Of a stretch of 29,790 nucleotides of DNA, positions 15,670 through 22,204 are shown piece after piece (the first letter of the stretch is position 1; each line of letters opens with the position of its first letter). The translations under genes and the position numbers were made by a program. The stretch comes from M55B174 sp034716235 (GTDB lineage Bacteria; Patescibacteriota; Minisyncoccia; CAIUEV01; JAHKAQ01), in contig JAYEHH010000036.1 in the NCBI GenBank assembly GCA_034716235.1, positions 1 to 29,790 on the forward strand, in the 5' to 3' direction. The notes beneath the pieces are model-generated. The model had not been told where the DNA came from. It saw nothing but the letters and a program-made list of their open reading frames with translations, and did no database searches.

Positions 15670-15737
15670 AATAACTTTATGAACTTGATAACTCTATGGA
15701 CTTGATAACTTTAAGAACTTTATAACTTTATGAACTG
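15670..15737 (+). repeat. Short-period AACTTTAT tract before lgt
   Basis: About 68 bases made of variants of AACTTTATGAACTTGATAA with a 10-12 base period, ending five bases before the lgt ATG. The same repeat unit recurs before leuS at 24870-24950. There is no SD, so the tract occupies the whole leader. Confidence 0.65.
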
Positions 15738-15742
15738 CAACC

Positions 15743-16591
15743 ATGTTAGAGCTTTGGCAAAATCTACCGTATCATCTCAATCCGGTAATTTTTAAAATCG
15801 GAAATTTCCCAATAAGTTGGTACTGGCTAATGTATTTAGCAAGTCTGGGTACTGGTTACTGGCTTTTACATTACCGAGTAAAGCACGACTCTCTGCCCTA
15901 TTCTCGAGAAAAGTTTTTTTGGGCATTATATTGGATGTTTCTTGGAATTCTGATTGGAGGAAGATTAGGTTACATCATTTTCTATAATCTAGGGGAATTT
16001 TTAGGAAATCCTTTGATGGCCATTAATCCTTTTGTGAATGATGAATTTGGTTGGAGCTTTAGAGGAATTTATGGCATGAGTTATCATGGAGGACTCATGG
16101 GGGCAGTTACAGCATTATTTATTTATGTTAGTAAAAATAAACTAAAATTTTGGAAAACCTTAGATTTTATTATTCCAGTTATTCCTCTAGGATATTTTTG
16201 GGGAAGAATCGGTAATTTTTTAAACGGAGAACTTTATGGAAGAATTACTGAGAAAGCTGTGGGAATGTATTTCCCTACTCTTCAGTCATTAGGCTGGAAA
16301 TCTTCTTTTCTCCGGCATCCTTCTCAACTTTATGAAGCTTTTTTTGAAGGGCTTGTTTTATTTGGTATCCTTTGGTTTTTAAGAAATAAAATTAAAACAC
16401 CGGGAATTATTTCTGCTGTTTATTTATTAGGATACGGAATTTTTAGATTTGGAATTGAATTTTTTCGCCAACCGGACGTACATCTGGGGTTGGTGGCGAT
16501 GGGCTTATCAATAGGGCAATTTTTTTGCTTGGGAATGATACTTATTAGTATTTTAATTATCATCAATCAAAAATTTATAGTTAAACATTAA
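15743..16591 (+). CDS. lgt: Prolipoprotein diacylglyceryl transferase
   Basis: Integral membrane enzyme that moves diacylglycerol from phosphatidylglycerol to the lipobox Cys of prolipoproteins, the first step of lipoprotein maturation. It has 282 residues with about seven hydrophobic segments. The family signature GRIGNFLNGELYGR is at 154-167; the conserved SYHGG (H115) and RHPSQLYEA (191-199) are present. It implies that the cell makes lipoproteins; no lspA is in the window. ATG 15743 follows the AT tract; no SD. Confidence 0.97.
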   Translation: MLELWQNLPYHLNPVIFKIGNFPISWYWLMYLASLGTGYWLLHYRVKHDSLPYSREKFFWALYWMFLGILIGGRLGYIIFYNLGEFLGNPLMAINPFVNDEFGWSFRGIYGMSYHGGLMGAVTALFIYVSKNKLKFWKTLDFIIPVIPLGYFWGRIGNFLNGELYGRITEKAVGMYFPTLQSLGWKSSFLRHPSQLYEAFFEGLVLFGILWFLRNKIKTPGIISAVYLLGYGIFRFGIEFFRQPDVHLGLVAMGLSIGQFFCLGMILISILIIINQKFIVKH

Positions 16592-16724
16592 TTTTTGAAT
16601 ACTTAATAAGGAAACAAACAAATAATAAAATTTATTTTCTTGAACTGTCCGATTATATTTGACATTCGGTAGTATTTTCTCTAGAAATTATAATAGCTTT
16701 AAGTCTTGTTCTTAGAGCGGTTTT

Positions 16725-16739
16725 TTAACAATTTTAAAA
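16725..16739 (+). repeat. Leader motif TTAACAATTTTAAAA (copy 1)
   Basis: This 15-base string lies 14 bases before the amidohydrolase ATG and recurs exactly at 17984-17998, before the next gene. Each copy is followed by an AGGAGG-type SD and then the ATG. A TATAAT at 16689-16694 could be the -10 of this unit, but no convincing -35 lies 16-18 bases upstream. Confidence 0.65.
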
Positions 16740-16753
16740 GAGGAGGGCTAGAA

Positions 16754-17962
16754 ATGGCTATAAAGACAGAAGAAAAAAGATTAGTTATGGCTAGGGAGAA
16801 AGCAAGGATAAAAATGGAAAAACTTTTTTTTAAAGATCGTCTGCAAGAGAGTATTAAGGAAAGAGGTGGGGCTTGGGTGGCCCATGCTCACGCTGACCGA
16901 GCAGGGACTATTGAACAAAAATTTATGCCGGAGGGCATGAGTCCTTATGAGGCAGCAAATCTACCTCTGCAGGCCAAGCAAAATCTGGTTGGAAAAATTC
17001 ATCTCCAGCCGGAATATTTAGAAACCATGGAGGAGCGTCTTGTGGGAGTGATAGAATGTCTCATCGAGGATGGAGTTAAGCGTTTTGATACGTTTATTGA
17101 TGCCACGATAGATTACGATTCTATGTTTAGAGTGGGAACCAAAGGGATTGAAATTTTTTTGAAGCTTAAGGCAGAGTATCAAGACCTGATTGATTTACGT
17201 TGTGGGGCATACAATATTTTTGGATTTAAAAATACAACTCCAGAACGTTGGGATCTTCAAAAAGAAGCTTCTAAAATGGCCGATTTTATTGGCTCACTTC
17301 CAGAAAGAGATGATTTGCGAGGCCATCCTTCGCATATTGGATTTAAGGCGCATCTATTTCAAATGTTGCACCTAGCGGTTGAGCTAAATAAAGAAATCCA
17401 TTTGCATCTTGATCAGGGGAATATTCCAGATGAAAATGGAACCGAAATGCTTTGTGAGGCAATAACGTATTATCCAAAAGTGCAAGCATGGAACCGGGAA
17501 ACAACACCTAAAATTTGGGCGGTGCATGTAATTTCTCCATCGGCTTATCAGCAAGATAGGTTTAAAAAATTACTTTTAAATTTAAAGAAAAGCAATGTGG
17601 GGTTGATTATCTGTCCTAGGGCTGCAACAGGTATGGTCCAAAATGCTTTATATCAAGCCCCAATTCATTCATCAATAGCACAGCTTTTTGAAATAATTCA
17701 TGCAGGTATCCCGGTGCGGTTGGGAGTGGATAACATAGCCGATCCTATTATTCCGAATGGCACTCCACATTTACATGAGGAAATTGATAGAGCTGCTGAC
17801 TCTTTGCGGTTCTACATTATTCAAGTTTGGAGTAAATTGGCCGCCGGCCTTCCATTGGATAACATGGACTTGGAATTTATAAGGCGTTATATCGAAGCTA
17901 GAAAAGAGGCTATGCATGCCCAGTATAATTATTTTTCTAGGCAAGTAGACGAATTGTTATAA
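16754..17962 (+). CDS. Amidohydrolase, cytosine-deaminase-like
   Basis: A 402-residue cytoplasmic TIM-barrel amidohydrolase, closest in pattern to CodA-type deaminases. Candidate metal ligands are H44 and H46 (HAHADRAGT), H218 (HLHLDQGN), H258 (AVHVIS) and D326 (GVDNIADP). The segment around D326, with PNGTPHLHEEI, parallels the SDD/HDD...PLGT segment of cytosine deaminase. The catalytic Glu that follows the third His in CodA (HCDE) is Gln221 here, so classical base deamination may not be its reaction. An N-terminal helix (1-38) precedes the barrel. ATG 16754 is chosen over the upstream in-frame TTG 16706 because AGGAGG (16741-16746) lies 7 bases before it. It is probably transcribed with the 173-aa gene downstream. 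The substrate is unknown. Confidence 0.8.
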   Translation: MAIKTEEKRLVMAREKARIKMEKLFFKDRLQESIKERGGAWVAHAHADRAGTIEQKFMPEGMSPYEAANLPLQAKQNLVGKIHLQPEYLETMEERLVGVIECLIEDGVKRFDTFIDATIDYDSMFRVGTKGIEIFLKLKAEYQDLIDLRCGAYNIFGFKNTTPERWDLQKEASKMADFIGSLPERDDLRGHPSHIGFKAHLFQMLHLAVELNKEIHLHLDQGNIPDENGTEMLCEAITYYPKVQAWNRETTPKIWAVHVISPSAYQQDRFKKLLLNLKKSNVGLIICPRAATGMVQNALYQAPIHSSIAQLFEIIHAGIPVRLGVDNIADPIIPNGTPHLHEEIDRAADSLRFYIIQVWSKLAAGLPLDNMDLEFIRRYIEARKEAMHAQYNYFSRQVDELL

Positions 17963-17983
17963 ATAATAAAAAAATAGTGTCCC

Positions 17984-17998
17984 TTAACAATTTTAAAA
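17984..17998 (+). repeat. Leader motif TTAACAATTTTAAAA (copy 2)
   Basis: Exact copy of 16725-16739, located 21 bases before the ATG at 18020 and followed by AAGGAGG. The match suggests a shared regulatory or ribosome-standby element, or duplication of the leader. Confidence 0.65.
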
Positions 17999-18019
17999 CC
18001 TTAAAATAAGGAGGAAAAA

Positions 18020-18541
18020 ATGGAAAATATAGATAAAGATTCTGAAAAATTGCTAAAGGAATACCTAGATACAAGACAGATTGAGCTAGAGCATGAAATG
18101 ACAGTCATTAAAAACATAACTGATCCAGCTAAATTGATTGCCAGATTGGAGAGGACAAGTGAGGAACTTCAGTGGATGATAGCAGGAGAATTTACGGCAG
18201 GAGTTAATCGAATAGATAATTTCTACGAATTGATTGATTTGTGGAAACGCAGTGAGGGCAAAAAATACGGTCAGATAGATTTTCGAGATTTTATTGAGAA
18301 GGAAATGGTTATAGTTCTTAATATAAAAACGGACGAAGGTATTGATATTGGGGAGGTGTTGCAGTATTTAGGGAGGGCACCAATTTGTTCTAACCCCCAA
18401 AAAATAATCCTTGAACATTTAAAGGAAATGCTTGAGGGGAATATTCACTTGATTAAGGAGGTAATTCGGGGAAAGTTAAAACTTCCCCATAGCTTAAAAG
18501 ACTTTTTTGTCCAAGAAGTTGGAAAGGCACTTCTTGAGTAA
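18020..18541 (+). CDS. Unknown 173-aa protein paired with the amidohydrolase
   Basis: Not recognised. It is soluble, with no signal peptide or membrane segment, and looks mostly helical: charged helices at about 1-30, 36-75 and 85-105, a short GRAPICSNP turn with the only Cys (C123), then helices at about 126-150 and 158-172. AAGGAGG lies 6 bases before the ATG, one of the strongest SDs in the window. It follows the amidohydrolase by 57 bases, shares a 15-base leader motif with it, and is closed by a terminator. That suggests the two proteins act in one process. It could be a small regulator or partner subunit, but nothing in the sequence shows this. Confidence 0.8.
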   Translation: MENIDKDSEKLLKEYLDTRQIELEHEMTVIKNITDPAKLIARLERTSEELQWMIAGEFTAGVNRIDNFYELIDLWKRSEGKKYGQIDFRDFIEKEMVIVLNIKTDEGIDIGEVLQYLGRAPICSNPQKIILEHLKEMLEGNIHLIKEVIRGKLKLPHSLKDFFVQEVGKALLE

Positions 18542-18562
18542 AATCATAAAGAGAATTCTCAA

Positions 18563-18602
18563 AAAAGCTCCATCGGATGTAGCATAATCCAATGGAGCTT
18601 TT
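18563..18602 (+). terminator. Rho-independent terminator after the amidohydrolase pair
   Basis: AAAAGCTCCAT at 18563-18573 pairs with ATGGAGCTTTT at 18592-18602. The stem continues inward (GGAT / ATCC) after one mismatch. The T-run is short. It closes the two-gene unit. Confidence 0.8.
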
Positions 18603-18637
18603 ATTAATTCTGTAAACTTTGTACCGCCAAGGGGAAT

Positions 18638-18678
18638 CGCCATAGCATCCGCTATGGCGCCACGTCGGATGACGTGGC
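18638..18678. repeat. Tandem hairpins with ATCC and GGAT loops
   Basis: Two adjacent perfect hairpins. The first (18638-18659) has stem CGCCATAGC / GCTATGGCG and loop ATCC. The second (18658-18679) has stem CGCCACGTC / GACGTGGCG and loop GGAT. The loops are reverse complements. Related hairpins with the same loop lie at 106-123 and 7198-7213. Confidence 0.75.
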
Positions 18679-18684
18679 GAACTC

Positions 18685-18710
18685 TAAATTGTAGCCCTAA
18701 ATTGTAGCCC
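18685..18710 (-). repeat. 13-base tandem duplication at the tRNA-Glu 3' end
   Basis: TAAATTGTAGCCC occurs twice in direct tandem (18685-18697 and 18698-18710). The second copy includes the last bases of the tRNA-Glu gene (minus strand), so the 3' end of the tRNA has been copied once downstream. Confidence 0.7.
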
Positions 18711-18776
18711 CAAGGAGAATTGAACTCCTGTTTTCAGGATGAGAACCTGATATCCTAACCACTAGATGATGGGGCC
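18705..18776 (-). tRNA. tRNA-Glu (CUC anticodon)
   Basis: On the minus strand a 72-base cloverleaf forms: acceptor GGCCCCA / TGGGGCT (first pair G-U), D region ATCTAGTGGTTAGGAT, anticodon stem TCAGG / CCTGA around TTCTCAT (anticodon CTC), variable AAAC, T arm AGGAG / CTCCT around TTCAATT, discriminator A. The T-loop TTCAATT is slightly unusual (TTCRANT expected, so it fits). CCA is not encoded. A strong promoter lies directly upstream. Confidence 0.93.
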
Positions 18777-18785
18777 TTATTATTA

Positions 18786-18814
18786 ATTATATGCTCCATT
18801 TTCGTAATTTTCAA
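18786..18814 (-). promoter_or_regulatory. Promoter of tRNA-Glu(CUC)
   Basis: On the minus strand: -35 TTGAAA (18814-18809), a 17-base spacer, -10 TATAAT (18791-18786). Transcription would begin about 18780-18778, a few bases before the tRNA 5' end at 18776. Confidence 0.8.
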
Positions 18815-18820
18815 ACTTTA

Positions 18821-18899
18821 AGCTGAAGAACCTGATGTCCCCGCCTCGCGTCGACAAGCTCCGCGAGTCGAGGCGGGCTAACCACTAGACGATGGGGCC
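18821..18899 (-). pseudogene. tRNA-Glu relic interrupted by a palindromic element
   Basis: On the minus strand, 18899-18878 reads GGCCCCATCGTCTAGTGG plus TTAG, a standard tRNA-Glu 5' half. It is broken in the D loop by a 38-base GC-rich palindromic element (18877-18840, arms CCCGCCTCG / CGAGGCGGG). tRNA-like sequence resumes with GACATCAGGTTCTTC (18839-18825) up to the anticodon region, then stops: no 3' anticodon strand, T arm or acceptor 3' strand follows. The element shares CCCGCCT.GACTCGC with the interspersed repeats. Non-functional as a tRNA. Confidence 0.78.
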
Positions 18900-19097
18900 T
18901 GTACGCATTCCAAGATTAATATAACCCTTTTTACAAAGAGAGTCTAGAGATTGTGGGGCTTGATTTCATAGTAACTTTAATGGTATTGTTTTAGCGGTAG
19001 TTAATTCCATCTTTTTGATTGTTTTAAATTAGATTGGTGTTTGATTAAACCAGCTACCAGAAGGACCATTCCTCAAAACAATATTTAATGAGAAAAA
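18900..19097. other. Intergenic region before the beta-helix gene
   Basis: About 200 bases without a supported gene, RNA or clear promoter. It is AT-rich and lacks the hairpin repeats of its left neighbour. No SD precedes the ATG at 19098. Confidence 0.6.
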
Positions 19098-20042
19098 ATG
19101 AAAAACAAAAAAACGTTGGTTACTCTAATGGTAAGTACCTTTCTAACCCTCGTATTTTGTATTTTACTTAATCCTATAGAGGTGAAGGCTGGTAGCACTA
19201 TTTATGTAGATGCTAGCACTACTGGGAGTGAAACAGGATCTACGAATAATCCGTTTAGAACACTCAAGAAAGCCTTAAAAGAAGCTGATAGAGATGATAC
19301 AGTTGCAGTACGAGCAGGGATTTATGAAGGAAACGTTACCATTCCTAAAAATGTTACCGTAACTGGAGTGCATCGAGATGAAGTTTTTATTGTTGCCAAA
19401 AGTAAACATTACCCTGTTATTAAAATGAGAGATGGTTCTGAGTTAAATGATTTAACGGTGATGAGCGGTAGTTACGGAATTTACGTAAAGCGGGGAAGTC
19501 AGGTTACTGTTGAGGGGTGCACCATTGGTTACAATGAAAGCCATGGAATTAAGGTAAAGAAATCCGATTTGAGCGATGAAAGTACAGTCACGATAAACGG
19601 AAATATTATTCTTAGAAATGGCGGAGCAGGAATTTATGTTCAAAAAAGAATGGTGATCATTTATAATAATCATATTTATAGCAATGGGAAAGATGGGGTT
19701 TATTTACAAGGGGAAGTAGCGGCAGATGTAGAATACAACAAAATTAAGTACAACGAGAAAAGTGGGGTAGATTTAATTATTGACAGTTCGACTATTTTGA
19801 TTGCAAACAATACCTTCAAAAATAATGAACAGTCGGGAGTAGATGTCCATGCAAAGTCATGGCGGGGTAAAGTTTTAATTAAAAATTCCAAGTTTTATCA
19901 TAACGATGAGTATGGAATAAAAAAAATTCAGTATGGTTCTCCTATTTGGGATATTTGGGACCAGGATTATATTTTAGGAGACGGAAATCTTTTTGTAGAT
20001 AATAAAAAAGGGAAAATATCCTCAGTAGAAATAAAAGGATAA
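19098..20042 (+). CDS. Secreted right-handed beta-helix protein (DUF1565-like)
   Basis: A 314-residue exported protein. Residues 1-31 form a Sec signal peptide: basic MKNKK, hydrophobic 7-24, likely cut after VKA31. Mature residues 34-65 (IYVDAS..TGSETGSTNNPFRTLKKAL) match the start of DUF1565/pectate-lyase-like beta-helix proteins. From about 95 to 270 there are repeated coils of about 22-24 residues with the pattern G(I/V).(V/I)......V.I..N.I..N (for example SGVDLIIDSSTILIANNTF). No catalytic residues can be assigned, so it may be a structural or carbohydrate-binding surface protein. It lies 44 bases before the exporter operon and could be its substrate; that is inference. Confidence 0.85.
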   Translation: MKNKKTLVTLMVSTFLTLVFCILLNPIEVKAGSTIYVDASTTGSETGSTNNPFRTLKKALKEADRDDTVAVRAGIYEGNVTIPKNVTVTGVHRDEVFIVAKSKHYPVIKMRDGSELNDLTVMSGSYGIYVKRGSQVTVEGCTIGYNESHGIKVKKSDLSDESTVTINGNIILRNGGAGIYVQKRMVIIYNNHIYSNGKDGVYLQGEVAADVEYNKIKYNEKSGVDLIIDSSTILIANNTFKNNEQSGVDVHAKSWRGKVLIKNSKFYHNDEYGIKKIQYGSPIWDIWDQDYILGDGNLFVDNKKGKISSVEIKG

Positions 20043-20086
20043 TAACTTGGGAGCTGGCAATATAAGTAATTAGTAAAGTAATAATA

Positions 20087-21409
20087 ATGAAAATTAGGAA
20101 AAAAGGTGTCATCTGGGTTATTGCTATTGTGGCAGTACTTGTTGTTGGTTTTTTGGTTTTAAGGTCTAAGAAAGAAAAAACAGAGTATTTAACTCAAGAA
20201 GTTATAGAGGAAACAATTGCTCAAACGGTATCTTCCACTGGAACATTAGTTTCTGAGAGTAAAATTGGTCTTAATTTTGAAATTTCCGGGAGGATTCAAA
20301 CTATCAATGTTAAAGTGGGGGATAAAATAGCCAAGGGGGAAATTCTGGCAGTCATTGAGGATAATATTTTGAATCAAGAAGTAACCAAGGCTCGTTTAGC
20401 TTTGAATCAAGCAGTGGCTACTGCTGGAGCTAATGATGATGCAGTTAGGGAAGCTAAGCAGGGAGTTGAAAATGCAGAAGATCAAGAAAAGGAAACTGAA
20501 GATTTAGAGAATCAAAAAGTTGATGCAGCGGAACAAGGATATGACAACGCCGTTGATTATCACGAGGATGCTTTAGATTATTATGATAAAATCGAGTCCA
20601 CAAAGGGAGCTGATAGTTCTGAAGCTAAAAGTGCCAAACTAACCTTGACCACAGCTTTGAATGGTAAGAAAGTTGCCGAAGAAGCAGTGGAGACAGCTAA
20701 AAAAGTAAGAGATTTGAATATGACCGTAGTGGAGAATTCTCTCGATACGGCTAAAGAAAGATTAAAAACCACTAGGTCAATTTATACTCAAAGAAGTCGC
20801 GATGCTACGGTAGAATCAGCTAGAGCTAATTATGCAATAGCAACTGCTAATTTAGCAAAGTCAGTTCTCAAGTCTCCGGTCAGTGGAACAATAACTAAAA
20901 TTAATTATAAAGCAGGAGAAGTTCTTGGTATGTCATCCTCAGCTACCGCTTTTGGAGAAGTGATTTCTCAGGATTTTATTCTAGAATCTTATATACCAGA
21001 GTCAGATATTGTTAAGCTCAAATTAGGTCAGGTAGCAGAAATAGCCCTTGATGCATTTTCTTCAAAAGAAAAACTTCAAGCTGAAATTGTAGAGATTGAA
21101 CCATCCTCAACGGTTCTTCAAGATGTGGTTTACTATAAAATTAAACTTAGGTTAAATACTTTGACTTCTTATCTCAAAGAAGGAATGAGTGCGGATGTAG
21201 ACATCCAAATAATCCAAAAGGCTAATGTTTTAGTAGCTCCTGAAAGAGCTGTAAATGAGGGAAAAGTCAAAGTTCTTTTAGATAATGGAGGGATTAAACA
21301 AGCATTGGTTGAAACGGGAATCCGAGGGGACAATGGCAAAGTTGAGATTATTTCAGGGTTAGCAGAGGGAGAAGAAGTTGTTTTAGCGGAAAAGGATGGC
21401 AAGAAATAA
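20087..21409 (+). CDS. ABC exporter adaptor (MacA/YknX, HlyD family)
   Basis: A 440-residue membrane-fusion-type adaptor. One N-terminal membrane segment at about 8-25, then the first lipoyl-like half (SGRIQTINVKVGDKIAKGE), a long coiled-coil hairpin rich in Ala, Glu and Lys (about 95-250), the second lipoyl half (LKSPVSGTITKINYKAGEVL), and a beta-barrel/membrane-proximal end with APERAV and GLAEGEEVV. Followed by an ATPase and two MacB-like permeases, it belongs to a MacAB/YknXYZ-type exporter. No outer-membrane channel gene is nearby, in keeping with a single-membrane cell. Confidence 0.9.
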   Translation: MKIRKKGVIWVIAIVAVLVVGFLVLRSKKEKTEYLTQEVIEETIAQTVSSTGTLVSESKIGLNFEISGRIQTINVKVGDKIAKGEILAVIEDNILNQEVTKARLALNQAVATAGANDDAVREAKQGVENAEDQEKETEDLENQKVDAAEQGYDNAVDYHEDALDYYDKIESTKGADSSEAKSAKLTLTTALNGKKVAEEAVETAKKVRDLNMTVVENSLDTAKERLKTTRSIYTQRSRDATVESARANYAIATANLAKSVLKSPVSGTITKINYKAGEVLGMSSSATAFGEVISQDFILESYIPESDIVKLKLGQVAEIALDAFSSKEKLQAEIVEIEPSSTVLQDVVYYKIKLRLNTLTSYLKEGMSADVDIQIIQKANVLVAPERAVNEGKVKVLLDNGGIKQALVETGIRGDNGKVEIISGLAEGEEVVLAEKDGKK

Positions 21410-21468
21410 TTAACAAAAATTATTTTTAAGCTGAACTCAACTAAAATGATAATTTTTAAATTAGTCCG

Positions 21469-22200
21469 ATGGCTTCTTTTCTTATAAAAGCTGAAAATAT
21501 TGATAAAATTTATAGTAATGAGAGTGTAGAAACCCGAGCCGTGCAAGGGGTTTCTTTTAATCTTACCGAAGGTGAATTTGTAGCTATCATGGGACCTAGT
21601 GGCTCAGGAAAATCGACCCTAATGCAAATTTTAGGGTTTTTAGATTATCCAACAGAGGGTAGGTATTTATTTAGGGGGAAAGATACTAAAAATTTTTCTG
21701 CTGATGAACTGGCCAAGATTAGAAATGAAGAGGTGGGTTTTGTTTTTCAGACCTTTAATCTTCTTCCTCGAGCCACAGTTCTTGAGAATGTAGAATTGCC
21801 ACTACTATATGATACTAGAAAATCAAACAAGGAAGAAAATACTCAAAAAATTAAAAAGGCTCTTGAAGAAGTGGGCATGGTACATCGAATTAACCATTTT
21901 TCTAATCAACTTTCTGGAGGAGAAAGACAGCGAGTGGCCATTGCTCGAGCTTTAGTGAATAGTCCAGCGGTAGTTTTTGCTGATGAACCAACGGGTAACT
22001 TAGATTCTAAGTCAGGAATTCAAGTTATGAAAATTCTTCAGGACCTAAATAATGAAGGCAAGACAATTATTTTAGTAACTCATGAAGGATATACGGCTCA
22101 GCATGCTAAAAGAATTCTGCAAATGGTAGATGGGCAGATTATTAAGGATGAAAGCATTGCGGAAAGAAGAATGGCTGATGGAGAAAAAGAATTAAAGTAA
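21469..22200 (+). CDS. ABC transporter ATPase (MacB/LolD type)
   Basis: The energy-supplying subunit of the exporter, 243 residues. Walker A GPSGSGKST is at 42-50, Q-loop Q94, signature LSGGERQ at 148-154, Walker B VVFADE at 168-173 with catalytic E173, and the switch His205 in VTHEG. The A-loop region YSNESVETRAVQGVSF is typical of the MacB/LolD/FtsE group. It is a separate polypeptide, unlike E. coli MacB where ATPase and permease are fused. It lies 59 bases after the adaptor and 4 bases before the first permease. Confidence 0.95.
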   Translation: MASFLIKAENIDKIYSNESVETRAVQGVSFNLTEGEFVAIMGPSGSGKSTLMQILGFLDYPTEGRYLFRGKDTKNFSADELAKIRNEEVGFVFQTFNLLPRATVLENVELPLLYDTRKSNKEENTQKIKKALEEVGMVHRINHFSNQLSGGERQRVAIARALVNSPAVVFADEPTGNLDSKSGIQVMKILQDLNNEGKTIILVTHEGYTAQHAKRILQMVDGQIIKDESIAERRMADGEKELK

Positions 22201-22204
22201 TGCC

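Noticed and set aside
16659..16694. TTGACA ... TATAAT promoter before the amidohydrolase
   Set aside because: Both hexamers are perfect but lie 24 bases apart, too far for a sigma-70 promoter; only the TATAAT is noted.
16706..16753. Longer amidohydrolase start at a TTG
   Set aside because: It would include the 15-base leader motif and the SD in the coding region; ATG 16754 has AGGAGG at good spacing.
18821..18899. Intron-containing tRNA-Glu
   Set aside because: The insertion is in the D loop, is only a palindrome, and the 3' half of the tRNA is missing.
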